From Roseimaritima sediminicola (lineage in GTDB: Bacteria > Planctomycetota > Planctomycetia > Pirellulales > Pirellulaceae), in the NCBI RefSeq assembly GCF_009618275.1, contig NZ_WIAD01000025.1, positions 20,909 to 84,908 on the forward strand: DNA of 64,000 nucleotides. The letters are read 5' to 3'. Made by a program: the position numbers and the translations under genes. The number at the start of each line of letters is the position of its first letter. Position 1 is the stretch's first letter. This document shows, piece by piece, positions 42,216 to 51,960 of this stretch. The notes beneath the pieces were generated by a model. That model saw only the letters and a list, made by a program, of their open reading frames with translations. It had not been told where the DNA came from and did no database searches.

Positions 42216-43049
42216 GTGTCCCACTCACCGCCGCTGCTGGAACTGGAACAGGTGACCGTCACCCGCGGACCGGTGCGGATCCTCGATCGCGTCGACATCA
42301 CGCTGCCGCAGGGCCAGCACACCGCGATCCTGGGCGCCAATGGTTCGGGCAAAACGTCCCTGTTAAAATTATTGATCCGCCAGTTTTATCCGTCGGTCGA
42401 TGGCGAACATGCGGGCACGGTTCGCATCCTGGGCCGTTCGGACTGGCACATCGACAGCCTGCGGCGCCAGCTGGGCATCGTCAGCAACGAACTGGATCAG
42501 GCCTTTGCCAGCGGCCGCAGCGGGCGGATGACGGCCCTGCAGACCGTGCTGTCGGGCTTCAGCGGCGTTCGCCTCGCCCGCCACCTGAAATACGATGGGA
42601 AGCGCGACGTGCGGCGAGCCGGCGAGGCGCTCGAGCGAATGGACGCTGGCCACCTGGCCGAGCGGACGCTGGAAACGATGTCGACCGGCGAGCGGCGCCG
42701 CACCCTGATCGCCCGCGCCCTGGTTCACGGCCCCGCCGCCTTGGTCCTTGATGAACCCACCACAGGCCTGGACATCGCCGCCCGCGCGACCCTCCTGAAA
42801 CAACTAGGCGAACTGGCCGCCGGCGGCACCACGCTGCTGTTGGTGACCCACCACGTCGAAGAGATCCTTCCGGCGATTCGCCGTGTGGTGTTACTGAAAG
42901 CGGGCCGCGTCCACGGCGTCGGCGAGACGGAGCAGATGCTGACCGACGACCGGCTGAGCGACGTATTCGAAACGCCCGTCGCCGTCGGCCGCCACGACCA
43001 ACACTGGACCCTGAGGGTGGAACGAGAAGGGGCAACGGGCCGGCGATAG
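42216..43049 (+). CDS. ABC transporter-type ATP-binding protein (ModF-like)
   Basis: A soluble ABC ATPase of about 277 residues. Walker A is GANGSGKTS, the signature is STGERRR (an STGE variant of LSGGQ), Walker B is ALVLDEPTTGLD, and the switch His follows in LLVTHHVEE. I chose GTG 42216 because the ABC fold starts a few residues later; the longer frame back to 42162 runs through a tandem repeat. No permease or binding protein is next to it. Orphan single-domain ATPases of this kind are often annotated as molybdenum-type (ModF-like) ATPases, but the substrate here is unknown. It is divergent from cobL, so shared regulation is possible but not shown. Confidence 0.85.
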   Translation: MSHSPPLLELEQVTVTRGPVRILDRVDITLPQGQHTAILGANGSGKTSLLKLLIRQFYPSVDGEHAGTVRILGRSDWHIDSLRRQLGIVSNELDQAFASGRSGRMTALQTVLSGFSGVRLARHLKYDGKRDVRRAGEALERMDAGHLAERTLETMSTGERRRTLIARALVHGPAALVLDEPTTGLDIAARATLLKQLGELAAGGTTLLLVTHHVEEILPAIRRVVLLKAGRVHGVGETEQMLTDDRLSDVFETPVAVGRHDQHWTLRVEREGATGRR

Positions 43050-43104
43050 GCCAACCCCAGGGCTGACGCAGGGCTGCCCAGCTGAGGCGGTAGAAGGCAA
43101 TGTC

Positions 43105-43168
43105 TTCTCCCCTCTCCCCCGAAGCCTGGCTCGCTTAGGCTCGCCAGGCTTCGGGGGAGAGGGGAGAA
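43105..43168. terminator. Perfect 26-bp inverted repeat between convergent genes
   Basis: The arms 43105-43130 and 43143-43168 are perfect reverse complements over 26 bases (pyrimidine-rich left arm starting ttctcccctctccccc), with a 12-base loop. The ABC gene ends at 43049 and the opposing small membrane-protein gene ends at 43241. It most likely acts as a bidirectional terminator or an mRNA-end stabiliser. An A run follows the right arm and none precedes the left one. Confidence 0.75.
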
Positions 43169-43240
43169 AACGATTCTACTCGTACATAAAATCCGTTAGA
43201 GCCGGAAATCTCAAATCTCGAATCTGAGCTTCCCCCTCGC

Positions 43241-43744
43241 CTACCTCAACGGTTGCGGCTGGACCTCTTGCTCGGGCAGAGCCTCTTCCAGATTGGGCTC
43301 TTCATAGGCCGCCGCCGGCGGCAGATCGATGATCCGGCCATCATCCATGACCAACTGGACCAGTTCGTTGCCCTCTTCGTCGGCACCGATGATCAGGGTG
43401 CCACTGCCCTTGCTGCCCTCGACGCGGATCTCCAGATTGCCGTCGTCATCGTCGGCGGTGTTTTCGAACAACAGCGCCGTCTTCTGCACTTCACCGAGCG
43501 CCTCTTTCGCTTCCGGTGTGTCCAAATACTGCCGTGTGAAACCGCCGCCGAAGGCTTCGCTGAATCCTTCTTCGAATTCGGTAGCCACCTGTCGCACGGC
43601 GAAATAACCGGCGGCCATAATGCCTCCGCAAACCAGCATCACCGCCAACAGCACCACGCCCAGAACGATCAAGACGATCTTTAACGTGTTGTCTTGCTGA
43701 GGCGTTTGCGAGGGGTCGGTCGCGGAGTAGGGTGAACTGGACAT
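43241..43744 (-). CDS. Small single-span membrane protein of unknown function
   Basis: A protein of 167 residues. A short Gln/Ser/Thr-rich N-terminus is followed by one strong transmembrane helix (about residues 22-50, rich in Val/Leu/Ile) and then an acidic region of about 115 residues. A short amphipathic stretch, ATEFEEGFSEAFGGGF, follows the helix, and the C-terminus is rich in Glu, Pro and Gln. The acidic domain reads like a small beta-rich fold (LEIRVEGSKGSGTLIIG). The protein is probably anchored in the cytoplasmic membrane with the acidic part outside. The gene lies 96 bp downstream of GAPDH on the same strand, with a hairpin between. I do not recognise the family. Confidence 0.7.
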   Translation of the reverse strand: MSSSPYSATDPSQTPQQDNTLKIVLIVLGVVLLAVMLVCGGIMAAGYFAVRQVATEFEEGFSEAFGGGFTRQYLDTPEAKEALGEVQKTALLFENTADDDDGNLEIRVEGSKGSGTLIIGADEEGNELVQLVMDDGRIIDLPPAAAYEEPNLEEALPEQEVQPQPLR

Positions 43745-43773
43745 CGTCGAAGGCTCCGGAAGAGAAAATAGGC

Positions 43774-43805
43774 CGAGCCGCCGACGGGGACCCGCCGGCG
43801 GCTCG
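43774..43805 (-). terminator. Terminator-like hairpin after GAPDH
   Basis: A 10-bp perfect stem, cgagccgccg / cggcggctcg, with a 12-base loop. On the minus-strand transcript it is followed by a TATTTTCTCT tract. It lies 36 bp after the GAPDH stop and should end that transcript. Confidence 0.65.
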
Positions 43806-43840
43806 ACCTCGAATTCACGATGACTCGCTTTGCGCGGCGA

Positions 43841-44890
<1,050 letters not shown>

Positions 44891-45004
44891 TTAGAAGGCA
44901 GAGTGGTGTCGGTCCGGGTGCACTGTTGCCGACCGACCGGACGCGGATTATAGCGGTCAAATTTCTTACCGAACCAGCCCCCGACTTTAAGGCGATCAAC
45001 GATC

Positions 45005-45793
45005 GTGGTACGCCCCCCTCTCTGGCAGCTTCCTCCGGGCGTCTCGCCGGGCACCTGGGATTACACCCACCAGCCGGCGATCGCCGACGGTTACGATGCC
45101 GTCCTGCGGGACACCCCCCTGGTCCAGCTGGACCTGCGGTTGACCCGTCGTCACCTTCCGCCACCAGGGCAAGAAGCAACCACCGTGATCGCCGACCTAG
45201 GGTGCGGAAACGGCCGTTCGGCGATCCCTCTGGCGGCCGACGGATACCGCGTCCTGGGCATCGATCTGAGCCAATCGATGCTGCGGCGGGCCCGCGCGGC
45301 GGCCGCCGAAGCCGGGGTCGAAATGGACGTTCTGCGCGCCAATCTGGTGCAGCTCGAAGCGGTGGCCGACGCCAGCGTGGACCACGCGATTTGTTTGTTC
45401 AGCACGCTGGGAATGATCCGCGGCCGAAAAAATCGCCGGCGGTTCCTCGCCCATTGCCATCGCATCCTCCGCCCCGGCGGCCGCCTGCTGGTGCACGCCC
45501 ATCATCGACGAGCCTGGTTGCGGCACCCCGGCGGCCTGAAACGCCTGGCGACCAGCCTCTGGTACCGCCTGCGGCGAACCGATCACGAATTCGGCGACTG
45601 GGTGTACGCCTATCGGGGCCTGTCGGACATGTTCCTACACTCGTTCTCACGCGGCGAACTGAAGGCCGATGTGCGGCACGCCGGACTGAGAATCGACCAT
45701 CTGCTGCGGCTGGACATCCGCGGCGAACGCGTGCTGTCGCGCTTCGCCCCAGAGATCGCCGGCGGCTTCTTCGTGGTTGCCAGCAAACGCTAA
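45005..45793 (+). CDS. Class I SAM-dependent methyltransferase
   Basis: A protein of 262 residues. SAM-binding motif I is ADLGCGNGRSAIPLA (residues 62-76), followed by VLGIDLS (motif II acidic end) and a post-II segment, then LRPGGRLLVHAH (motif III). The GTG start at 45005 leaves about 55 residues before the fold. There is no signal peptide or membrane span. The C-terminal third is Arg-rich, with the pattern seen in uncharacterised small-molecule methyltransferases. The substrate is unknown. The gene is divergent from GAPDH and about 100 bp before a sulfatase, with no evident functional link. Confidence 0.85.
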   Translation: MVRPPLWQLPPGVSPGTWDYTHQPAIADGYDAVLRDTPLVQLDLRLTRRHLPPPGQEATTVIADLGCGNGRSAIPLAADGYRVLGIDLSQSMLRRARAAAAEAGVEMDVLRANLVQLEAVADASVDHAICLFSTLGMIRGRKNRRRFLAHCHRILRPGGRLLVHAHHRRAWLRHPGGLKRLATSLWYRLRRTDHEFGDWVYAYRGLSDMFLHSFSRGELKADVRHAGLRIDHLLRLDIRGERVLSRFAPEIAGGFFVVASKR

Positions 45794-45892
45794 GGGCCGC
45801 CGGTGCGCGCGCCCGCTGCATGTTAAAATCGGCAAACCGCAATCGTGGTTCCATCCTCGCTCACTCCGTCCTTTCCACAGGGGCCCGCCTCC

Positions 45893-47326
45893 ATGCTGCG
45901 ACTGCTTCTTCACCTGGTTCCGCTGGTGCTGCTGGCCGGTCCGCTCTGCGCCGACGACTCGCGTCCCAACATCCTTTTTATCTACCTGGATGATTTTGGG
46001 TGGCGCGACGCCGGCTTTATGGGTTCCGACTTCTACGAAACACCTCACTTGGATCGCTTGGCCAACGCCGGCATGGTATTCACCGATGCCTACGCCGCGG
46101 CGGCCAACTGCGCCCCGTCGCGGGCCTGCCTGCTGTCGGGACAGTACACGCCGCGGCACGAGATCTACAACGTCGGCACCGGCCCCCGGGGCAAGGCCGC
46201 GCATCGCCGCTTGCAGCATGTTCCCGGCACCGACACGCTGGACCCGTCGATTCGCACCTGGGCGGAGCAATTGCAGGATGCCGGTTACCGCACCGCATCA
46301 ATCGGCAAGTGGCACCTGAGCGACGACCCGGTGCCCTACGGATTCGACGAGAACATCGGCGGCACGCACTCGGGCAGCCCACCGCGAGGGTACTACCCAC
46401 CGCACGGCCGCGCTCCCGGCCTCGAGGATGCGCCGCGCGACGAGTACCTGACCGACCGCTTGACCGACGAAGCGATCACCTTCATTCAGAAGAACCAGAA
46501 AAAACCCTGGGCGCTGTATCTGACGCACTTTGCCGTTCACACGCCGCTGGACGCCAAACGGGAACTGGTCGACAAGTACCAGAACAAACCGCCGGGCCGA
46601 CTGCACGACCACGTCGCGATGGGCACCATGATCCAGGCCGTCGACGACGGGGTAGGGCGGATCGTTGAAACCCTGCGCGCCCTGGACTTGAGCGAACAGA
46701 CCTGCATCGTCTTCAGTTCCGACAATGGCGGCTACGGTCCGGCCACCGACATGCATCCCTTGAAGGGGTACAAGGGTACGTACTACGAAGGCGGCATCCG
46801 CGTGCCGCTGTTCTTTACCTGGCCGGGCCGCATTCCGGCAGGCGTCCGCAGCACGATACCGGTCAGCAACGTCGATCTGTATCCGACCCTGTGCGCCCTC
46901 GGCCGGGCGTCCTTGCCAGACGGTCAACCGCTCGACGGAGTGAATCTGCTGCCGCTGCTGTGCGGAGAAACGGATCGGCTGCCCGAGCGTGCTCTGTACT
47001 GGCACTTTCCGGCCTACCTGCAGTCCTACCGCGTCACCGACGAACAGCGCGATCCGCTGTTTCGCGCGCGGCCCTGCAGCATCCTTCGCCAGGGCGACTG
47101 GAAACTGCACGAGTATTTTGAAAGCGGCGACCTGGAGCTGTACAACCTGCGCGAGGACATCGGCGAGAGGCGTAACCTGGCGGAATCCAATGCGGCGAAG
47201 GCGGCCCAGTTGCACGCCAAGCTCAAAGCCTGGCGAGCGGACATCGGGGCGCCGGTGCCCAGCGAGCCGAACCCGCGCTTCGATGCCGAGGCCGAAGCCA
47301 GAGCGATCGCCAAAGCCGAAAAGTAG
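45893..47326 (+). CDS. Secreted sulfatase (arylsulfatase A-like, formylglycine type)
   Basis: A protein of 477 residues. A Leu-rich signal peptide (about 1-20, ending LCA) leads into the metal-binding start NILFIYLDDFGWRDAG. The sulfatase signature is CAPSRACLLSGQY with the formylglycine Cys at 73, and GKWHLSDDPVPYG follows. The second metal site is in SSDNGGYG. The C-terminal region ends with the family pattern LYNLREDIGERRNLAE. It should hydrolyse sulfate esters, most plausibly on polysaccharides, in the periplasm or outside, and needs a formylglycine-generating enzyme that is not in this window. I chose ATG 45893 because it begins the signal peptide; the frame is open upstream to 45845. 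No carbohydrate enzyme lies directly beside it. Confidence 0.95.
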   Translation: MLRLLLHLVPLVLLAGPLCADDSRPNILFIYLDDFGWRDAGFMGSDFYETPHLDRLANAGMVFTDAYAAAANCAPSRACLLSGQYTPRHEIYNVGTGPRGKAAHRRLQHVPGTDTLDPSIRTWAEQLQDAGYRTASIGKWHLSDDPVPYGFDENIGGTHSGSPPRGYYPPHGRAPGLEDAPRDEYLTDRLTDEAITFIQKNQKKPWALYLTHFAVHTPLDAKRELVDKYQNKPPGRLHDHVAMGTMIQAVDDGVGRIVETLRALDLSEQTCIVFSSDNGGYGPATDMHPLKGYKGTYYEGGIRVPLFFTWPGRIPAGVRSTIPVSNVDLYPTLCALGRASLPDGQPLDGVNLLPLLCGETDRLPERALYWHFPAYLQSYRVTDEQRDPLFRARPCSILRQGDWKLHEYFESGDLELYNLREDIGERRNLAESNAAKAAQLHAKLKAWRADIGAPVPSEPNPRFDAEAEARAIAKAEK

Positions 47327-47348
47327 CGGTACAGGCTTTCAAAGTAGC

Positions 47349-47504
47349 ACGGCTGTCTCAGCCGTCAGGTCAATCGGCTGGGACAGCCGAGCGACTCTGT
47401 TTCACAGGCTGGAAGCCTATGCCACTGCCAGCTCGTACTCAGTCGCACAGCGACAGTACTCGTAATCGTGTTCGAGGGTTCACAGGCTGGAAGCCTATGC
47501 CACT
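47349..47504. repeat. Hairpin and direct-repeat cluster at convergent gene ends
   Basis: It starts with the hairpin acggctg-tct-cagccgt (47349-47365) and a near copy of the dispersed hairpin, tcggctg-gga-cagccga (47374-47390). The word cacaggctggaagcctatgc then appears twice, within 47401-47426 and 47479-47504; the second copy overlaps the stop codon of the AAA gene. The word itself holds an aggct-gga-agcct palindrome. Confidence 0.8.
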
Positions 47505-49227
47505 AGACTCGTTCGACGTCGGCCCAGGGAGACTGGAACGGATGCTGGCACTTGGGACAGCGGATCAGACGTCCCAGCAATCGGCCGCTGGTCTTCAGCC
47601 GCTTGCCACACTTCGGACAACTGACCCGCAAGGTCAGCGATTCGGATTGCAACTGCTCCAGCCGCTCGTCGCTCAGTCCCGGCACGGTGATATCGGCCGG
47701 AGTTAATTCGCAGAGCAGCTGCGGGGTCAGCGGAACGATGCTGGCGATGCGGTCGGCCAACCGCCGGACACAGTTTTCGAACGCGTTGCGAGCCAGCCGG
47801 CCGTTGCCAAAGTGCCGGTCGCGCTCGCGATGCAGTTCGTCCAGGCCGACCAGCAGACGAAACCGACTGGACGCCGGCAAGCGATACTTGTTGGCTTCGC
47901 ACAGGCATTCAAAGATGCGGCCCAGATCCGCCGGTCCGTAGTCATCGAATTTCAGCCGATGATTGATCCGCGAGGACAACCCGGGATTGGAACGGATCAT
48001 CGCGTCCATCTCGTCGGGATACCCCGCCAGGATGACGACCAACGAATCGCGATCGTCTTCCATACGTTTCAGCAGCGTCTGGAGGGCTTCGCGTCCAAAC
48101 GGATCGTCGCCCGAGGCGTCGACCAGGCTGTAGGCTTCGTCGATGAACAGCACGCCGTTGCGGGCCGCGTCGCACAGTTTGTTGGTCTTGACGCTGGTCT
48201 GCCCGGCGTACTCGGCCACCAAACCGCTGCGATCGGTTTCCACCAAGTGGCCGCTTTCCAGCACGCCCATCGCGCCGAGCACCTGGCCGACGATTCTGGC
48301 GACGGTCGTCTTGCCGGTGCCGGGATTGCCGACGAACGCCATGTGCAGGCTGATCGGCATCGTCGGAAACCCGGCCTGCTCGCGCTCGCGCTGCAGACGC
48401 AGATAATTCGACAGCGAACGCACCCGGTCTTTGACTTCCTCCAACCCGATCAATTGCTCCAGTTCTTCGAGGGCGTTGTGCAGCTGCTGTTCGGCCGACA
48501 GCGGTTCCGCTTCGACCACTTCGGCCAGCGGTGACGATTCGGCTTGGCCCACGCTCGCGGGCGAACCAGCAACGCCCGAACGGCCCGCGACGCCAGCCCC
48601 ACCCGCTGTCGCGGAATTGCCCGCTGTCGCGGATGTGCCCGCTGCCGAGGAATTGCCCGGCATTCCCGCCCCGGCCCCGGCGGTCACGGCGTCCGGCGAC
48701 GGGTCCGCCGCGACGTTGCCCCGCAGCGCGAGGTCGATGTCCTGCTGCAGAGTGTGCAGCGTCAGGGTTTCTTCCGGCGTGGTCAGCCCGTCGCACTTGG
48801 CCACCAGATTCGCCAGCCGCATCACCACGGTCTCGACATGGGAAATCGAATCGCGCAGCGGTTCGAAGCGGACGAAAGGGCCGACCAGTGTTTCCCACTG
48901 CAGATGGTCGGCCTGCTCGAGCAGATTCTCGGCCGCCTCGCGCAGAGCCGCTCCTTTCAAGCGTTGGTCCCAGAGATGTTCGATCAGCAAACTGCCGACA
49001 AACTTCTCCATCCGGCTCCACTGCCCATCGCTGCGGACCACCGTGGTGTAGACCTTGACGATCAGGCCGCGATGCAGGTCGTCCATCAGTTCCACAAAAC
49101 GTTGCGGCGGCCCCTCGAGCAGGTGCGGATGGCGGCGACTGAGCTGCCGAGCGCTGTTTGCGTACAGTTTGCGGCAATCACGAAGGACGCGTCGCAGCTG
49201 TGCGGTCAGGTCGTTATCGTCCAGCAT
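47503..49227 (-). CDS. CbxX/SpoVK-type AAA+ ATPase with C-terminal zinc ribbon
   Basis: A protein of 574 residues from ATG 49227. TTG 49347 would add 40 residues that look unrelated, but no strong ribosome site marks either. The N-terminal half is helical. A linker rich in Ala, Gly, Ser and Thr with short repeats (ATAGNSATAGGAGVAGRSGVAG) precedes the AAA+ core. Walker A GNPGTGKTTVAR is near residue 300, Walker B VLFIDEAYSL near 362, and an AGYPDEMD sensor-like segment follows. The last 35 residues hold CPKCGK…CPKCQ, a four-Cys zinc ribbon of the kind found in planctomycete membrane and regulatory proteins. CbxX-type ATPases act as chaperone-like remodelers; the partner here is unknown. It lies downstream of the PHP phosphatase and Mrp operon on the same strand. 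Confidence 0.88.
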   Translation of the reverse strand: MLDDNDLTAQLRRVLRDCRKLYANSARQLSRRHPHLLEGPPQRFVELMDDLHRGLIVKVYTTVVRSDGQWSRMEKFVGSLLIEHLWDQRLKGAALREAAENLLEQADHLQWETLVGPFVRFEPLRDSISHVETVVMRLANLVAKCDGLTTPEETLTLHTLQQDIDLALRGNVAADPSPDAVTAGAGAGMPGNSSAAGTSATAGNSATAGGAGVAGRSGVAGSPASVGQAESSPLAEVVEAEPLSAEQQLHNALEELEQLIGLEEVKDRVRSLSNYLRLQREREQAGFPTMPISLHMAFVGNPGTGKTTVARIVGQVLGAMGVLESGHLVETDRSGLVAEYAGQTSVKTNKLCDAARNGVLFIDEAYSLVDASGDDPFGREALQTLLKRMEDDRDSLVVILAGYPDEMDAMIRSNPGLSSRINHRLKFDDYGPADLGRIFECLCEANKYRLPASSRFRLLVGLDELHRERDRHFGNGRLARNAFENCVRRLADRIASIVPLTPQLLCELTPADITVPGLSDERLEQLQSESLTLRVSCPKCGKRLKTSGRLLGRLIRCPKCQHPFQSPWADVERV

Positions 49228-49368
49228 CAACAAGACAAACGCGGCGGTGGGATGAGCGGAAAGAGGGCGGGCCTGGGCGAGCCTGTCAGCGCGGTCGCGA
49301 CCGGCCCGATGAGCTATCAGTGTCGCCGATTTGACGGTCGATTGCAAAGCGTGAACCGCCCGCCCTCG

Positions 49369-50208
49369 TCACTCAGCGTTGTGGGACAACGCGACCAAAC
49401 TCTCCAGCGCCGCTTCGATCGACACGCTTTGTCGCTGGCGGTCCAGAAAGAAATTAACTTCGCTGTATCCGCACTCGGCCAACAATTCCAACGCGGCTTC
49501 ATACCCGTCGGCCACCCGTTCGGGCTGGTGCGCGTCGGCGCCCAGCGTCACCGGGATATCGCGCTTGCGCATTTCGACCAACATCGCCGGAAACGGATTC
49601 ATTTCCGAAATGGTTTTGTTCAGGCCCGAGGTGTTCAGTTCCATCGCGATGCCGGTCGCCGCGATCCGGTCCAGCGAGGCGGCGATCACGTCGCGCACCG
49701 CCTCCGGGTCCCACACCTCGGCCGTAAAGTTTTTGATCAGGTCGGGGTGGGCCAGCGAATCGAACAACCCGCTCTCGGCGGCTTTGGCCAACAACTGGAA
49801 ATACGTTCGCTGGACGCCGCGCAGGTCGTCCTGCCAGTAACGCTCGCGAAACTCTGGAATCTGCGGGTGCACCGAACCCAGCACGTAATGAAACTCGGCC
49901 GACTCCAGCTGCTTTTGCAGATAATCTTCGTAGCCTTCGAAATAATCGGCCTCCAGGCCCAGCCGCACGTCGACTCGTCCGGCCCACTGCTCGCGAGCCT
50001 GCCGGACCATCTCGACGTACTGCTCGAACTCGTCTTCCCGCATCCGTACGGCATGGGAAAAACCGCCCGGCATCGGGTTGTGGCAGGTGACCAGCAGCCC
50101 TTTCAGGTTCCGCTGCTGGGCAACCGCCGCGTACTGGCCGGGGTCACCGACGGCGTGTTTACAGAGGGGCGTGTGGGAATGGGATTCATACAACAACGGG
50201 GCAGTCAA
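49369..50208 (-). CDS. Histidinol-phosphatase-type PHP-family phosphohydrolase
   Basis: A protein of 279 residues. PHP-domain metal motifs are in family order: ESHSHTPLCKHA at the N-terminus, CHNPMP, GLEADYF, GSVHP, LAHPDLIK, ELNTSG and LGADAH. This matches HisK/HisJ-type histidinol-phosphatases, which remove phosphate from L-histidinol phosphate in histidine synthesis using three metal ions in the cytoplasm. I chose TTG 50208 because GAAAGG sits 7-8 bases before it; the frame is open to TTG 50244. The gene begins 42 bp after the last Mrp antiporter gene, so it may be read through from that operon. No other his gene is nearby, so a related PHP activity cannot be excluded. Confidence 0.85.
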   Translation of the reverse strand: MTAPLLYESHSHTPLCKHAVGDPGQYAAVAQQRNLKGLLVTCHNPMPGGFSHAVRMREDEFEQYVEMVRQAREQWAGRVDVRLGLEADYFEGYEDYLQKQLESAEFHYVLGSVHPQIPEFRERYWQDDLRGVQRTYFQLLAKAAESGLFDSLAHPDLIKNFTAEVWDPEAVRDVIAASLDRIAATGIAMELNTSGLNKTISEMNPFPAMLVEMRKRDIPVTLGADAHQPERVADGYEAALELLAECGYSEVNFFLDRQRQSVSIEAALESLVALSHNAE

Positions 50209-50250
50209 CAAAACAACCTTTCGACATAAACGTGGCGATGACAAAAACGC

Positions 50251-51960
50251 TTAGAGATAGTACAGCAGCAGGCAAAACGCCAACAGGATCGTGGCCCAAA
50301 AGGTCATGATGCCGGTCGACCAGGCGCGTCCGAACAGACCGTGTTCGCTGAACAACGTTCGCACGCCTCGCAAAAACGCCTGCAGGCTGCCCAGGGCCGC
50401 TCGTCGCAATCCGCGATCCAGCCCACCGAAGACCACCGAACCGCCGTGAATCAACATCGGGAAGGCTCGGCGATACACCCAATCGGTGTCCAGGTTGGTG
50501 GCTCGCTGCTCTGCCGGGTACAGTCCCGTTTTCATCAGAAACACAAACGCCAACGCCGCAAACAACAACAACTGCAACTGCGTCACCACATGGGCCGCGG
50601 TATAGGGATGGTAGTCGGCCGGATAGGGCAACCACCGATACAGCAGCGGATACGCCACGCCCAGCAGCACGCACAGTCCCGCGGCCAGGGCCATCGCCAC
50701 CAGCATGTGCGGCGGCGCTTCCTTGGGCCGTTTGCCGCTGTCATGGGCAAAGAAGGCGAAGAAGGGGATCTTGATGCCGGAGTGTTCCATCACGCCCGCC
50801 GAGGCGATCAGTAACACGATCCAGACCCAGAACAAATGCTGCTCGCCGGCGGCGGAGAGGATCATCGATTTGCTGACAAACCCGCTCAGCAGCGGAAAGC
50901 CGGAAATCGCTCCGGCGCCGACCATGCAAAACCCGGTCGTCCACGGCATCGATTTGTGCAACCCGCCCAGCTCCGTCGCCTTGACCGTGCCCACCCGGTA
51001 CAGCACGGCCCCCATCGACATGAACAACAACGCTTTGTAGATGATGTGACAAAAGGCGTGAGCCGCCGTGCCGTTGATGGCCAGCTCCGTACCGATCCCG
51101 ATGCCCACGACCATAAAGCCCAGTTGGTTGTTCAGACTGTAGGCCAACACGCGGCGAAGGTCGTTCTCGATCACCGCGTAGACGATCGGAAACAACGTCA
51201 TCGCACATCCGACCCAGATCAACAGTTCGGTGCCGGGAAAGCCGCGAGCCAAGGCGTACACGGCCAGCTTTGTCGTAAACCCGCTCAGGTACACCGTCCC
51301 GCTGGGCGTGGCTTCGGGATACGCGTCCTGCAACCAATTGTGCAGCAACGGAAACGCACACTTGATCCCAAACGCCAACAGGATCAACATCGCGGCCGCG
51401 TCCATCGCACCGCCCTCGGGCGTGAACCGAACGAACTCCACCGATCCGGTCGCGACATAGCGCACGATGATGCCCGACAACAGCAACACGCCCGAACCGA
51501 CCTGGATGATCAAGTACCGCATGCCCGAGCGGTAGGCCCGCTCGTTGTCGCTGGCCCAGATCAGAAACACGCTCGACAGCGCGGTCAGTTCCCAGTAGAC
51601 GAACAAGGTGACGAGATCGCCGGCACAGCAGGCTCCGATCGCCGCCCCGGCGTACACCAGCGCCGCCACATGCTGGCGCGCATCGCGGACGTGCAGCGCA
51701 TAGATCGCGCTGAGGATGGCGGCCAGATGAAAAATCACGCCGAAGATCCGGCTGAGCGAATCGACGCGAGCGACGACCAGCTCGATGCCCAACCATTCGA
51801 TCTGACCGTAGCTGTCGGCCGCGGTCAATCCGAACGCCAACAGACTCAGCGACGACAGCACCAGCACCGACCAGGCCTGCACGCGGCGACCGAGAAACGG
51901 CAACAACCACGCGCCCAGGATCATGATCAACCCGGGCGGGATGAACAGATCACCGGTCAT
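50251..51960 (-). CDS. Mrp/complex I-like proton-translocating antiporter subunit (third MrpD/NuoL-type)
   Basis: A polytopic membrane protein of 569 residues, last gene of the Mrp operon. The ATG at 51960 has an excellent ribosome site (GAGGAGG, 6-7 bases away); the longer frame to 52134 reads through the upstream gene. It shows the antiporter-family residues: a Glu in the membrane segment LFVYWELTALSS and a Lys in FGIKCAFPLLHNWLQDAYPEA. The Ser-Gly-x-x-x-Lys motif LSGFTTKLAVYALA and the second-half segment SGFPLLSGFVSKSMILS are also present. The C-terminus is longer than in a plain MrpD, with extra helices after about residue 430. It overlaps the upstream small gene by 11 bases, which implies translational coupling. 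Confidence 0.88.
   Translation of the reverse strand: MTGDLFIPPGLIMILGAWLLPFLGRRVQAWSVLVLSSLSLLAFGLTAADSYGQIEWLGIELVVARVDSLSRIFGVIFHLAAILSAIYALHVRDARQHVAALVYAGAAIGACCAGDLVTLFVYWELTALSSVFLIWASDNERAYRSGMRYLIIQVGSGVLLLSGIIVRYVATGSVEFVRFTPEGGAMDAAAMLILLAFGIKCAFPLLHNWLQDAYPEATPSGTVYLSGFTTKLAVYALARGFPGTELLIWVGCAMTLFPIVYAVIENDLRRVLAYSLNNQLGFMVVGIGIGTELAINGTAAHAFCHIIYKALLFMSMGAVLYRVGTVKATELGGLHKSMPWTTGFCMVGAGAISGFPLLSGFVSKSMILSAAGEQHLFWVWIVLLIASAGVMEHSGIKIPFFAFFAHDSGKRPKEAPPHMLVAMALAAGLCVLLGVAYPLLYRWLPYPADYHPYTAAHVVTQLQLLLFAALAFVFLMKTGLYPAEQRATNLDTDWVYRRAFPMLIHGGSVVFGGLDRGLRRAALGSLQAFLRGVRTLFSEHGLFGRAWSTGIMTFWATILLAFCLLLYYL

Noticed and set aside
40848..42224. Longer CobL starting at 42224
   Set aside because: The extra 45 residues overlap the divergent ABC gene and precede the first fold strand; a ribosome site supports TTG 42089.
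47503..50208. Histidine-biosynthesis operon
   Set aside because: Only the PHP phosphatase is present; no other his gene is near.
49501..51910. Overlapping frames inside the PHP and antiporter genes
   Set aside because: They are Arg/Gly-rich shadows of genes with clear motifs in the chosen frame.
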